DNA from: Coprinellus micaceus
Lineage: Eukaryota; Basidiomycota; Agaricomycetes; Agaricales; Psathyrellaceae
Assembly (NCBI GenBank): GCA_951394405.1
Contig: OX596339.1
Coordinates: forward strand, 3,410,001 to 3,474,000
Direction of reading: 5' to 3'
Length of the DNA: 64,000 bases
Positions 46,001-57,585 of this stretch are shown here, piece by piece. The notes under the pieces are model-generated. The model was given only the letters and a program-made list of their open reading frames with translations. It did not search any database and had not been told where the DNA came from. How positions within the stretch are numbered: the first letter of the stretch is position 1; each line of letters starts with the position of its first letter. The position numbers and the translations under genes are program-made.

Positions 46001-48343
46001 AGCTGGTGGATCCCGGAAAGGGTCGGAGCATCTGCACTCCCAAATGCCCGAAAACGATCAATTCGGTTCCCTGCCCTGTCGCCAATATAGCGCATGATGG
46101 TTGCTGCAACAATGAATAGGGTGCCAGAATGCTCCACAATTGTCTGGACTTCAGGGGGAGGCCATGTGCCCTGATATGCACCCGGCAAGGGCTGAATAAT
46201 CTTCCCAAGTTCATGGTTGACGAAGAGCTCAATGTCGGCCCGGACAATGTCGCGTTCAATGTCATGGAGGCGGCACAATTGCGGGCGGGATGGGGATGGG
46301 GATGATTCAATCGGTTCCCGGATGAGGGACTCAGGGCGACTTGTAAGGAAGATCTTGAGCGCCGGGGGAGGCTTTGTCGACAGAACAACCTGGAGAAACT
46401 CGAGCAATGCATCTTTGTCCTTGCATTCGTCGAGGGCATCAACTGACAGAATGACATTATTGCCAGAGTCCTGGAAGGCCTCCTTGGCAGGATCAAGTAT
46501 CAGGCGTTCATACTGGTCGGGGATCTTCATCAGAAGTGGATCGTTACCCTGGCCCAGCTCTTCATCGAGGATTGTGGTGAGGGCATTCCCAAACTCTGGT
46601 CTTGCTTTGGCTAGGGCCTTTGCGAGGGAAGGGATGATGAGACGCACGTCGCTCAGCTCCTGGCTGGTCAACGAGCAAAAGAAGCTGGCGCCAAGGAGCC
46701 GGCGCTTGGACAGCTGGGAGCAGAACGTTTCGGAAACAGCAGTTTTTCCCGTACCGGCCATCCCGCTGAGCCAGAATGCATGGCTGGTGTCTCGATCCAC
46801 CCCCCAGACCAGCAGTTCGGACACCAAGCCGACACGCGATCCTGGGACACACTCCCGTCTTCTCGTTCCATTGCTAAATGCGAAATTCTTGACGTCCCCG
46901 AGGCTCTTGAGGGTTTCTGGGTCGGGTTTATTCTTTGAGTTCATGTTGGAAACAGACAAGACTTACCTGCTTTACACAACGCAGCCACGCCCTTCTCAAT
47001 TCGTGCGAGAGGCTCTTGGATGCCCCTGTACTCTTCCCCTAGCGCCTAACTTAGCGAAGACATAAAGGAAACCAAGGTACAGATACTCACCCTGACGGTC
47101 CTTCAGCCAGTTGATACCCTTGACGGCTTGGAGAATCAGAGTCTCATTTCGGATGGTCACGTCGAACTTGGTATACAGGTTCACGTTAGAGCACGCACAT
47201 GGGATTCATGAAGGTAAGCTTACCATTGCAATCTCGATGGCGAAGCTGACCTCACGGACGAGCCGCAAGATCTCCTGTTGGTCGTCCGTGCTGCGTGCCA
47301 CCCGTTCCAGTCTCGTTCGGTCGCCCTTTGCCTCCAAAGCCTCTGTCAAGCCCTTGAGACTTCTGTCGAGTTTAAAAGGCTGTCAGCGCAATAGTCGAAG
47401 CTGGGTATGACTTTCCTTACCGTTCCAGCCCATCCCGACGGTCCTTAAACTCTTGAGGGGCGTCTTGCGGACTTGATCTCAGGATGGCATCCACGAGCTT
47501 GACTCTCTCGGCGAGCCGCTCGAAGTCTCGTTTGTTATCTCCAAAAGCCTGCGTCGTAGTGTAAGTCCGCAGCTCCCGCGTCGGAACAAAACTACTTACG
47601 TCGTAGATATCCAAAATGCCGTTTATCCCTGCCACCGTGCTCTTCAACGGAGGAAACGCGTCCGAAGCGCGCTCGATGAGTGCTAGTGTGGCCCTGATGC
47701 CTGCATACCAAGGAGAAGACTCCTTGGGTTTCTCTTCCTGGACGGCGGTGGTCGCATCCGAAGGGTTGTCGATAGGCTTCGGGCTCGAGGGTAACTGGGA
47801 ATCCACCGAGTCCGACGTCTGGGGAGCTTGCGGACTATCGATGAGGGACGTATCCGCTGGAGTGGGCTCGGAGAGGCCGACAGGAGCCTGGGGTTGGCCA
47901 GTGTGGGGCGTTCCTTGAGCGATGGGCGCTTCGGCGGAATGGCCAGCGTCGAGGTCCGGTTGGGCGACGTTTGAAGCCAGGGCGGGTGAAGATTCGATAA
48001 AGGGGTTTATCTCCGGTATTTCAGGGGAGCTGGGTACAACTGAGGTGCTGGGGATGCGCTCAGGCTGAGAAGGAGCTCCGAGGAGAGCTGGGGGAGTGCT
48101 GTGAGGCCGCGCCGGGGAAGCCTCTGTGAGAAGGGTCTGGCGAGCATGATCGGTTGGGGCATTGTTGGTACTGCTATGGCCCTCAGATTCACGGAGAGCT
48201 TGACCAGGAAGAGGATGACGGGAAGAGGAACGTGATGTCGGGGTCGAGTCGAATACCCTCTTGAAACCGTGCTTGACGTCGTCTTTCGCTTCTCTGGCCC
48301 ATTTCTTGAACCTAGAGCGCTTGGATGTGTTTGGAGGGTCCAT
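43085..48343 (-). CDS. NACHT-WD40 NLR (NOD-like/STAND receptor), 1646 aa, 7 exons
   Basis: Exons: 47600-48343, 47421-47548, 47224-47362, 47091-47166, 46967-47038, 45346-46916 and 43085-45295 (4941 nt, phases consistent). Residues 1-195 are Ser/Pro-rich and look disordered. About 196-386 is a helical region of the type found before NACHT in basidiomycete NLRs (its effector identity is not recognised). The NACHT part has Walker A GMAGTGKTAV (about 437), Walker B NVILSVDALDEC (about 540) and sensor ALKIFLTSRPE. From about 993 to 1581 there are 14 WD40 repeats of 42 residues, enough for two seven-bladed propellers, then an unrelated tail. Such proteins oligomerise after ligand binding and act in non-self recognition or programmed cell death in fungi. 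CpG becomes very rare from the middle of exon 6 to the 3' end. Confidence 0.92.
43285..45046 (-). repeat. 14 tandem WD40 repeats (126-bp unit) of the NLR
   Basis: Each unit follows the pattern (W/T/V)V.SVAFS.DG..IVSGS.D.SVR(V/I)WD..TGE....L.GHT. Units are strikingly alike, which favours unequal exchange and rapid change of the ligand-binding face, as known for the HET-E/HET-D/HET-R repeats of Podospora. Confidence 0.9.
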
Positions 48344-51185
48344 AGGTGCGAGAGGACGTAGGAGTTCTAACGTGGTCGTTCAAGGCAAAGGATTCGACGT
48401 GTTGCGGTGGATGAGAAAGGGCGAAGGCGAAGAGATCCCAGCAGGCCAAGTAAGGCATTTGCCCTGTCGCATGTCACCGAAATCACATCGATATTAAGAC
48501 GGGCATAGCCTCTCTCCAGCCTCATGTCGTCTAGCCCTTCTCCGTCTTTCCACCGCAGTTCTCGTCTCCTTTGCGTCGCGTTCCGGAATTGCGTTCGTTG
48601 TATTGAGCGGCTCCTGCTCGACGTCGCTTGCTGAAGAGTGGTCCCCGGGATTCTGTGAGGACGCGGGACTGCGGAGGCATCGAGTGAGACCTAATGGTAC
48701 ACACGCTTTGAGAGACGGGGTGAGGAAACAGCTTGGGGAAAGGGACATGGGCTGCACAGTGGAGGGGAATAACGCAATCTTCGTTGAGCGGGACCATTGG
48801 AATTTACGGAGGCGGGAACCCTAACCCAATGATCACCCAACTACCCGTCTGTATTCCAATCTTGAAGCCATTTCACCACTTTCGCGTGGTCATAGTGCCT
48901 ATCCGGCTGTCTGAAATACTAGGTGGTGGAGCAATTTCAGGTAGCCGTTCAAACCCTTTGAAAGCAAAGGACAGAGGTCGTTGTCGACACTTGGACAGGG
49001 GCTTTGCCGAATCGGGGCCTCTCGATCGAGCAACGCGTCTTTACCTTCATCTCCAACCCCCATGTCGTACCCACACCCTTTCGACGTTCTACTCAACAGC
49101 ACCGAAGCACCCATGAAAAAAACGCCAATTGCCGTACAGCTCGAGGGAATCGCCTCTGTTGCGAGTGGACCCAGCGTGACCATCCATTCATTCTCAATTT
49201 GAATGTCGCTCCCGACCCATTGTCGACTCCGCCTCCCCTTATTCTATTCTACAGTGCTGAATGCCAGCTGGGAGTACGGAACGACCATCTGGAACTACCG
49301 AGTCCATGATGCTCGCCCCCTTGAGCACCAGAGGAGACTCGATCCTACCAGCGTCGATGTTACAATTATGCTCGTACGTCGTACGTCCCACGTCCATATC
49401 ACCCCCCACCAGTTGTGGAAATGCCACACCACCGTTCAGCATGTAACATTGTTGACGCCGACCTTCCTCGTAGATCTACCCCTTCACAAGCTATCCACTG
49501 GATCGCCTGACGAACCAACAACTTTCACCACTGCACCTGCAGTCATACGGGCGCCCCAGTCGGGCCCTCCATTTCCTTGCCGTGCCTATTCTTTTTTAGC
49601 AAAGGTACTTATTCCTCTGCTCAACTTTCCTCCCCCTCCCATCGGGAACCGCAGTTCCCATCCTCTTCACCCCCAACTCCACTTCCAATGGACTCTCACC
49701 CGCCCTGTACTTCCTTCCTTGGCCATGCTATTCCACCTCTTGTTCTCGTCTCCGTTCCCCACTCTTTGCCGCTCGCTGACCCATATCACAGCAATTTTCA
49801 TTTCTTCCCGTCCAGACGTGCACGAATGCCTTCGATCCCGTCGTCCACGACCTCAAGCGCTCTTCGATATCTCCACTGGAAAGATGAACGGAGTTGACCA
49901 TTCGCCCACCAGTCACCTTGCTTCTGCTTTACTAAAGCGTGCCTTACCGGCCGGCCTTTGTGTTCGACGTCTAGCTGGACATTCTCTACCAAACTGGAGC
50001 ACCTCGCTTCGAAGCTCCGCCTCCCCCCTATTCTACGGTCTCCACAACCAGTGTACGTCCCTCCCCCTTTCCTACCCTTCCCCCCTCCCGTTCTCAGCCT
50101 CTACCGCCCTCCGTTTCCTCTGCCTTTGAAGGCCCCTTCCCCGAACACCCACCCACAACGAACCGATACTGACGAACCCGAACAGATAAGGGTGCAAACT
50201 TCGAACTATACCTCCCTTCCGCGGGCTCCTCACTTCTCGTCACTCGCCCGCGCAAGGAATCTCTTCCCGAGGCGTTCAAGCTTCTCTTTTGAGATTCTCT
50301 CGCCGGACCCTGAGGGAAGCCTCGCCATTTTGTTCAGCTCGTTTTTCCATTCCGAGCCCTGGTACTTCGCTCTTCGCGTGTCACATATGCTACGCCGACG
50401 CCGACGTAACCCTGCTGACCTCCAATCGAACGGATCAGCGAGTGAGGTGCCGATTATCGAACCTCATTTCTACGTCGACCCCAGAACGAGGATCGCTGTA
50501 CCGCCCCCACACCTTAGATCTATATTATACATTCAATAAAATTTGGTTCATTCCTCGCCACACTCATTTTAGTTCAACATTCAACTGTCGACTCCTGTCG
50601 AAAGGTGGGCTGTTTGGTGAAAGGGTTCGCGAGGTTGCGGCCAGTTCGAGTTCATTTCTCGCCTGCGCTGGCATTGGCGATCTGCGCCTCACTTCTCGTG
50701 CATTATGCGACCAGCCGTGGCGGAGGCGGTTCTATATTATACTGTATGTAAAGAGGGCTTGCGCTGCCTACAGAGGCGAACCCGATATGTGAGCGCGACG
50801 CCGCTTAACCGTCGATGGAATGCACGATCACTTGCGCCGGCGTCTTCAACGTCTCCCTTGTCCGGGTGACTTTGAGGCTGCACCCAATAGCAAGAGAGCC
50901 CTGTGTGTTCTTTTACAAATACAATGGATGGTTCTGCATAATCCTCCGAGAAGCTGCGCACTCGACTTCCATCATGGTCGCGGTCGTCTCCTCGATTCAG
51001 GATCGAGAACGTCCCCATCCCGAAGCCAAGCTCTCCTGGCACCTTAAATTCACCGCCTCGTGCTACTCTTCAACTCGAGGCACCTTGGCAAACGAACCAT
51101 TCGCCCGATCTTCTGCGCCTGGTCAGTGTCGTGTATATCCAGGTCGTTGGCGTGTGTCGCTTTCGGAGGGTGGGAGGAACTTAAA
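48344..51185. other. Region with exon-like fragments but no resolvable gene
   Basis: The first ~450 bp are the NLR promoter and 5' flank. On the plus strand a start at 49060 (MSYPHPFDVLLNSTEAP), a block after ttctattctacag at about 49252 (NASWEYGTTIWNYRVHDARP) and others up to 50540 look like exons of one gene. I could not join them with confidence. The long frame at 49203-50129 crosses several good splice signals and is probably not translated as such. Confidence 0.3.
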
Positions 51186-52060
51186 CGGCCGATAATCCTT
51201 TCCAGTCGGATCGTAAAGTTCCACCATATTCCATTTCATCCCAATCCCCCCGCCTCGAGCCGCATCCTGACCCGGCTCCAGGGGAGTTTGGAACACAGAG
51301 CTCGCCGAATCCTTCCTCCCCACCTTCCCGCCCTTCCTCACCAGTTTGCTCTTCTTCCCCACTCAAACCAATGTCTGTTCGGACTTCACAGGGACGGCGA
51401 CTTGTACCCGCCTCCCATGCAGCATCTCCGCGCTCCTCGTCAATTCCCCGCCGCGGAGGGCTTCTACAAGCGGAAGGTTCCCTCGAGTGACGTCGTCGGT
51501 TCCCCTTATAGCCCACTTTTCCCGCAAAATCGAGTCCCCTTCGACGCCTCTCCTCTCCTCAATACCCATCCCCCTTGCCCCGCGCCGTCCTTCCCCCGGC
51601 TTTGGTCTGTTTCCAGGTTACAGATCCGCCGACTTTGAGCGAGTTCGGGATGCCCCAGGGTCTCGTATTATATGTGAGGGCTTCGACGGATTGTGAGGTG
51701 TCGAAGCGTGACGAAGAGAAGGCGTTCTACGAAGAGGAAGAGGCTCGTGGACGGGTGCGAGGTCAGGACCCAGGCAGACAGATAAACCTCAGGTGTCCTT
51801 TGAGGCTCGATGATACGAGCTTCCTCCTCCTCCGCCGTGTTGTCGCAGTCGTTGTCGTCGCTATACAAGCTACAACTCCGTGCCCTTCTACCTCACCTCC
51901 TTCCTTCCAAACGCATCCCATCTTTCCAGATGACCCTCTCAAGCCCTTTAACGATAGGCCGTTTCGACAGGTGGAAGGGACGCGCTAGTTGGCGTCGCAG
52001 AAATGGTGAGCGAAGGAGTGGGTTGTACGTTGTTGAATCAGGGGGTAAGAAGAACACAAA
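51186..52060. repeat. Decayed multi-copy unit, copy 1 (partial)
   Basis: Begins with cggccgataatcctttccag, the head shared by copies at 52061, 53497 and 59577. The block gcgacttgtacccgcctccc near 51396 recurs in copy 2 (52213) and copy 4 (59819). The 3' half of the unit is missing. Confidence 0.65.
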
Positions 52061-53496
52061 CGACCGATAGTTCTTTCCGGTCGTATCTTAAAAACCCGCC
52101 GTGGTCCATCTCATCCCTACCCTCCCTTCCTCAAACCCCCGGCTCTGCCTCAGTTGGGTCAGGAGCACCGCATCCCCCCTAACCTAAACCCTCTCCTCCT
52201 CTCACGATAACCAGCGACTTGTACCCCCCGTCCAACGCCTCTGGCAGACCCTTTTCCAATCTCGGGCCGTTAGCCAACCCCAAGCTGATCCAGAGGCCTT
52301 CCACAAGCAGAAAGCACACAACACGAACGACGTCGTCCCCCCTTCTACCACATTTTCCTGCAAAATTGAGTCTCTCCTCGACTCGACTCGACGCTGCCCC
52401 GTCCCTGCAATCCCCTTCTCCAACACCTCATCCCCCTGGACCTGTTCACAGCGTTCATCCGACCTACAGGCGGTTCGTAGTCACCCAAGTTGTTCTAGTG
52501 TCCGGACCCGCTTAGGCGTACAGGTTAGGGAGAGGAGACGCCGAGTGAGTAGCCTTGAGGTGTGGGTGAGGTTCGGTTGTGGAGGCTTTGGTGGGTTGGG
52601 AAGTGCGGTGATGAGGAGAATGGTTCGGCGGAGAGGAAGAGGTTTGTGGGTGCGCAAGGGAGGACGAGGTGCCGTGTGTGAGCCTGGGAACGCTGCGGAG
52701 CCTTGAGTGTCCATCAAAGCCCGGGTATGCGCCCTGATCCCCCACCCATATCGTCATCGTCGGCGTACATGCCAGGATTCTTTGCCTCAGTTCTCATTTT
52801 GACCTTCTCGAAAGTGTCCCGCCCCGACCACCAAACACCCTCCCAGACACTGGAGGTGAACGCGGATGTCGATCCGCTGGGGTCGCCAAAGCGTGGAGGT
52901 GGGACGCCTTTGGCTTCGAGTGTTTCCTTCGGGAGATGGCCATAGATCGCGCGCCGCCGTTCCTCGGAGGAGAATTTGGAGATCTGAGATGGGGGTTAGT
53001 TTGGATCTAGCACACGAATGGGTGAGCACATACCTGCTTGAACTTCTTCGTCGTTTCTCGTTTCGGTGCGGGTGTCATTAGGGGTCTGCGACATCGAAGG
53101 GACACGGTCAGTCAAGGCAGTTCGCATGGGGGATGCACAGGGTAGGTGAAGATGAGGATGGGATGGGGCACTCACAATCACCTAAGCATCAACACGTGTG
53201 GGCGATACGACTCCGGACACCAAGGCTTGCTGCGAGTCATGATCGTCCGGCGTAGGCTTGAGGGAGCTGTCGAGAGGATAGAAACGGTGGAGCGGTGGGT
53301 GTCATCGAGGGAAAGCGCGGAGGTGGAGGACGTAAACATTTTATCGACGGCGAAGGCGAGGACCGGAAAGCCTCTAAAGGGGCATGCTCGCGCTGGGCGA
53401 AGGCTCGAGGACGCCCCAGAAAGCCCACTTATCCAGCCACGATGCATCTGAAAGAGTCGAATAGTGAGGTACGAAGCGTTGCGTGAAGAACCCAAG
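52061..53496. repeat. Decayed multi-copy unit, copy 2 (about 1.44 kb)
   Basis: Collinear with copies 3 and 4 over its whole length: head (52061), gggagaggagacgcc (52525), gggttagttt intron block (52991), ggtcagtcaaggcagttcgc (53107) and gatcgtccggcgta (53241). On the minus strand it can encode the 228-aa model at 52714-53546. Confidence 0.75.
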
Positions 53497-53546
53497 CGAC
53501 CGATAATCCTTCCCAGTCGGTCGTAAAATTCCTTCCCCCACGCCAT
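52714..53546 (-). CDS. Hypothetical protein from the repeated unit (possible 228 aa, 3 exons)
   Basis: Exons: 53182-53546 (donor gtgatt), 53034-53085 and 52714-52983 total 687 nt with matching phases. The last two exons read KRETTKKFKQ-ISKFSSEERR, then YGHLPKETLEAKGVPPPRFG and end NPGMYADDDDMGGGSG. The equivalent parts of copies 3 and 4 keep recognisable pieces (YDHLAKETPGGKGIPP; KKGLKGRGIPP; NSGMHEDDDD) but have stops or frameshifts. The first exon's frame is not conserved in the other copies, so the N-terminus is doubtful. No known domain. It may be the last readable copy of a dying family. Confidence 0.35.
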
Positions 53547-55400
53547 CCTAGCCCTTCCTTAAGTCTTCCACCCTTCCACATGGCCCGGAGCAATTGGGTC
53601 AGGAATACACGTCCCCCATAGCCTCAACCCTCATCTCCTCTCCACCCTACCTCCCTCACCGGCTACCTCCTTCCACTCACAATCGATGCCTGCTCGCCTT
53701 CGCAATACCCAGAGGCTAGTACTCGTCTCCCAAATCGCAACTCCGCACTCTTCGTGACTTCCCTTATCCATCGACGCGCAGGGGACGTCTGCGAGCGGAA
53801 CCTCCCCGCAAACGACGACACCATCTACCCGCAAAAGCGAGTGTCCTCCTCTCCCCTCTCCTCCCCTTGACACTTCACCTCCGGTGCCCTGAGACCTCTT
53901 TCCAGCTTCCCCCATCCCGTCTTCTATCTTCTGTCGGCCTCGATCCCGATCTCGATCCCGATCTCGAGGACGCCATCCTCCCTGGGCTCCTTCCCGAGCA
54001 TTCGCCTGACCTCCGAGTTTTTCGCCGTTCCATCGTGCGGATCCGCTTGGGTGTACAGATCAACTTGGGCTGGGGAGAGGGAGAGGAGACGCCAAGTGAG
54101 TGGGTGGTGTGTGCGAGTTTCTTCAGTTGGGAGGTCCAGGGCTTTGGTGGGTTGGGAGGTTGGGAGGTGTAGTAAAGTGTGGTGAGGGGAAGGAGTTTTG
54201 TCGAGAGGAAGAGGCGCGTGGACGGACATGTGGATGAGGTCCCGGCATGGGTGCAGGCAGACTGGTGAACCCAAGGTATGCGTTGAAGGTCGGGTGTGAA
54301 CTTCCTCCCCCACCGTGTCGTCGTCGTCCTCGTGCATGCCAGAATTCCGGTCCTCAGCCTTCATTTTGCTCCCTCTCGAAGGTATCCCGTCCGTACCGCC
54401 GAACAGCCCTCCCAGTCATGGATCCGCGGGGCTACTCGAAGACGAGGTTCAGGTCGTTCGGGTAGGACGAGCCTAACTTCCACCCGGGCAGCTTGAGGCG
54501 ATCGTGAATGTCGTCCCGCTGGGGCCGCCAAGCCCATCGAAGGTAGGACTGTGCGGTTGGTGAAGCCTGGGTGGGATGCCTTTGCCTCCGGGGGTTTCCT
54601 TCGCGAGGTGGTCGTAGCTGGTCGTAGATAGTGCGTTTTTCGTCGGGCGGGGGACGTCGAACGCTGGGAAGGGATGAGGGATTAGTTTAGACCTATGGAA
54701 TGGATACGCGGGGACGTACCTCTTTCGATGTTTGTTTGAAGTTCTTGTTCGGGTTTCTTGCCTTGGTCTTGGGCTTGGAGACACCTCAAGGCCTGGTAAA
54801 TCGAGGGAGACGGTCAGTCAAGGCTATTCGCATAAGAGGAAGCAAGGTGGGGATGGAACAGATAGGCTTACCATCTTCGCGTACGCCGTCTCAATACTGT
54901 TCTCATCCACCTGCTCGCCGATGCCGGGTCACTTGGAATAACGCCCGCCCTTTTCAAGCCCGCCCCCCTCGATGGTTGGATCCAAGGCTATGGCTGGTAC
55001 GAAGTCGAGCCTGATGCGGGGAATACGGCGCTGGACACTGACGTTTGCTGGGAGTCATGATCGTCCGGCGTAAACCTGGGGGACTTGTCTAGGGGGTAGA
55101 AACCGCGGAGCGGCGGGTGTAGTCGAAAGATGGCCAGTAATCGAAGGCACGCATCGCCCCGTCGTGAGTGGCAAGGGGAAGGACAGGAAAGTCTAAGGGA
55201 GCATGTTGGCGAACGGGCGAACGCTCGAGGACATCCTAGCAAGTGCGCCTATCCAGCACGGCGCATATGAACAAATAGACCTCTCACACCCGAGACAGTT
55301 TGAAGTAAGCGTAAGACGCAGAAGGCGAAAAGGGCGAGCTCATAGGATGGGCAGTGAGAGATTCAGGACAAGAGACATCATTGCAGAAACGGTGAGCGGC
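53497..55400. repeat. Decayed multi-copy unit, copy 3 (about 1.9 kb)
   Basis: Same order of blocks as copy 2: cgaccgataatccttcccag (53497), gagaggagacgcc (54081), ggattagtttagac (54678), acggtcagtcaagg (54810) and gatcgtccggcgtaaacc (55060). Directly abuts copy 2, so tandem. Minus-strand exons are disrupted. Confidence 0.72.
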
Positions 55401-56797
55401 AGTTGCCGAATCAGAGCCGAGCGCCCCCAACACGATCACTTTCCTTGCTCTTTCGCTCATCCCTTTTCATTCTTATCGCGTTTCTCTCTCGAGGCCACTG
55501 CGAGTGTGCTCAGAGCCTCTCCTTCGTGCCTTCACTCGACATCGAACGCCTCATGAAGACGATTCAACGCCGAAGCCATCCCCGAGTCTGCTCAGGCCAA
55601 GACGGCGAACAGCCTCCCGTACGCGACTATCATGCTGTGAACGACCTCCCTGTGTGCCCAGGAAGGCTACAACGAACGCAATGAGTGTGAGCAATGAGGG
55701 AAGGGCTTGGTCCCTGGAATGAACTGAGTGCGTTCTCCTTCATCCCTACCTCCGTGTCTGTCCATCCGCCCTTGTTTCCTCGTCTGTCGAACGTACTGAC
55801 ACTACTCAGGATATAACGTCGCGACCCTAGCCCAGCTGAGACACGGTCGTCGCCGTAGGGGCGACCCGCCACGATCAGCGTTGGCAATTCCCGTACGTCC
55901 TCCCTCCCTTACCTTCTATCCTGTCTTACTCCCCTTCGTCCCCTTCACCCATATCTCGTTCCTTCTCTCATCGCTTACACTCTCACCCAGTTACGACGCT
56001 CCTGGCTGCAAATATATAACAATACCCCCAGCACTGAAGAACACCCTCCGGCCCTTGAACCCCTCAGTCTCTTCATCGGGCCTGGTGATAGCACCCACCC
56101 CAACACCGCGCCGTCCTCCACCCCTCCCAAATTGTATTATACAAGGTGAGCCATCCTTCCCCTTCAATTTATCCTCGACATCCCGCCTTGCTCTTCCTTC
56201 CGCTTCGGTTCTCTCCTCCACCCCTTCCATCCTCCCTTGCTTCCCATGACTCCTTTCCATCCGCCTTGACCCTCCCTTCCACCCTCCTTCGCGCCTATAT
56301 TGTTGAGCTTCCGCTAACGAACACCACCTCCATTCATCTAGCTCGCTTTCCTTTCTCTTGCACGAGCCCTGTTCATCCCCATCCTCGATCGACGCAATCC
56401 TCGATATCGGCGACACTGGCGCATATACCCGCGATTATCGAAGCACGGCGGCGCGCGACCAATACCTGAAGGACCCTTCGACTACCTGCCGACATACGAC
56501 CCCCTCATCGTATGGCATTCGGTGGTCGACGTTCTGTGAACGCCCGGGACCATCGACGTACGACACTCTCGTCTACCCGCCTCCCAAGTCATCCCTCCCC
56601 CTCGCTCAAGTGATCGCTTGACGCTGGAATATACGCCCCTGAATCGTAAGCTCCCTACTCCGCCTTCCATTTCCGCGCTTCTTCCTCCTTCCGCCCCGCT
56701 TTCGCTTTCGCTTTCTGCTCTCCGTTACTCTATCCTCGTTCTCTTCGTTCCCTTCTTCGTCTCCCGTATTTGTCAAAGGGACCTCAAGCTAACAGAA
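55401..56797. other. Region with exon-like fragments but no resolvable gene
   Basis: Plus-strand pieces bounded by good splice signals, for example a block ending PPKLYYTR before gtgagc at about 56150 and one at 56358-56621. No consistent model or family was found. Confidence 0.3.
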
Positions 56798-57585
56798 TGG
56801 CATCACAGGCAGCGCAAAGAACTCGCCAACACCGGCCATCTTCTGGTCTTTAGCGCCCGTTCAACGTGTGTGTGTGTGGGTTCACCGTACGACGGACCAA
56901 GGGGAATACGTCGCCCACGAGCACCCTGATCAAGTCAAGCTGGGGTCGCCCCTCTTACGGTTACACCCTTATACGCGTTCATGATCAAGAATGAGAGCGC
57001 GTTGTTGAGTTCGCCCCGATGCGTCCACGCCCGTACGTCTCTCTTCCCTCTTTATTTCACCCTCAATCCCTTCTTCCGTCGTATCCTCCTCCCTCCCTGC
57101 CCTTTCACACCCCCTCCCACCCACCTGGTTCATAAGCGAAAACTTGCTGATGTTTATTCTCTTTGCAGATCTCCCTCTGAGGCGCGAGCAACACCGCTTA
57201 GCCGTGAATGGGTGCCGCCACCTTGACGGCCTCGAAATGTCATTCAAGCAGCGCCTCGAACTCGCCAAACCCGACCATCCCCTCGTCTCTAGCGCCCGTG
57301 AAGCAGGTGGCGTGGGTGGGCCGTGCGATGTGCGGAGCGGAATCCGTCTTCCACGAGCACCCCCTCCCTCTCGTGGTTGTACTCTTCGACGCGTTCAGGG
57401 GGGGATTGCACCGCTAGTGTCACGCGCCTCGGCGCGCCCATGCTTGTACGTACATCTCTCCTCCTCCTCCTCCTTTAATCTTTCATTCCTTCTTCCGTCG
57501 TATCCTCCTCCCTCCCTCCCCTTGCACACCCCCATAGCCACTTCACTTGTAAAGGAGACCTCGCTGACGCTTACCTTCCTCGCAG
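56798..57585 (+). repeat. Exon-plus-intron tandem duplication (period about 439 bp)
   Basis: The exon at 56798-57032 and the next at 57169-57448 are homologous at the DNA level; both contain actcgccaa(a/c), ttagcgcccgt and acgagcaccc. Each is followed by an intron starting gtacgt and containing the same cttcttccgtcgtatcctcc stretch. In one frame the pair reads SLAPVQRVCVWV...EYVAHEHPD and SLAPVKQVAWVG...ESVFHEHPL. A third, weaker copy begins at 57586. The host gene is not recognised. Confidence 0.6.

Noticed and set aside
49203..50129. Plus-strand frame of 308 codons
   Set aside because: It crosses strong splice signals (tctattctacag at about 49251, gtacgt at about 49373) and is Pro/Ser/Leu-rich with no domain. 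Possibly parts are exons, but not as one frame.
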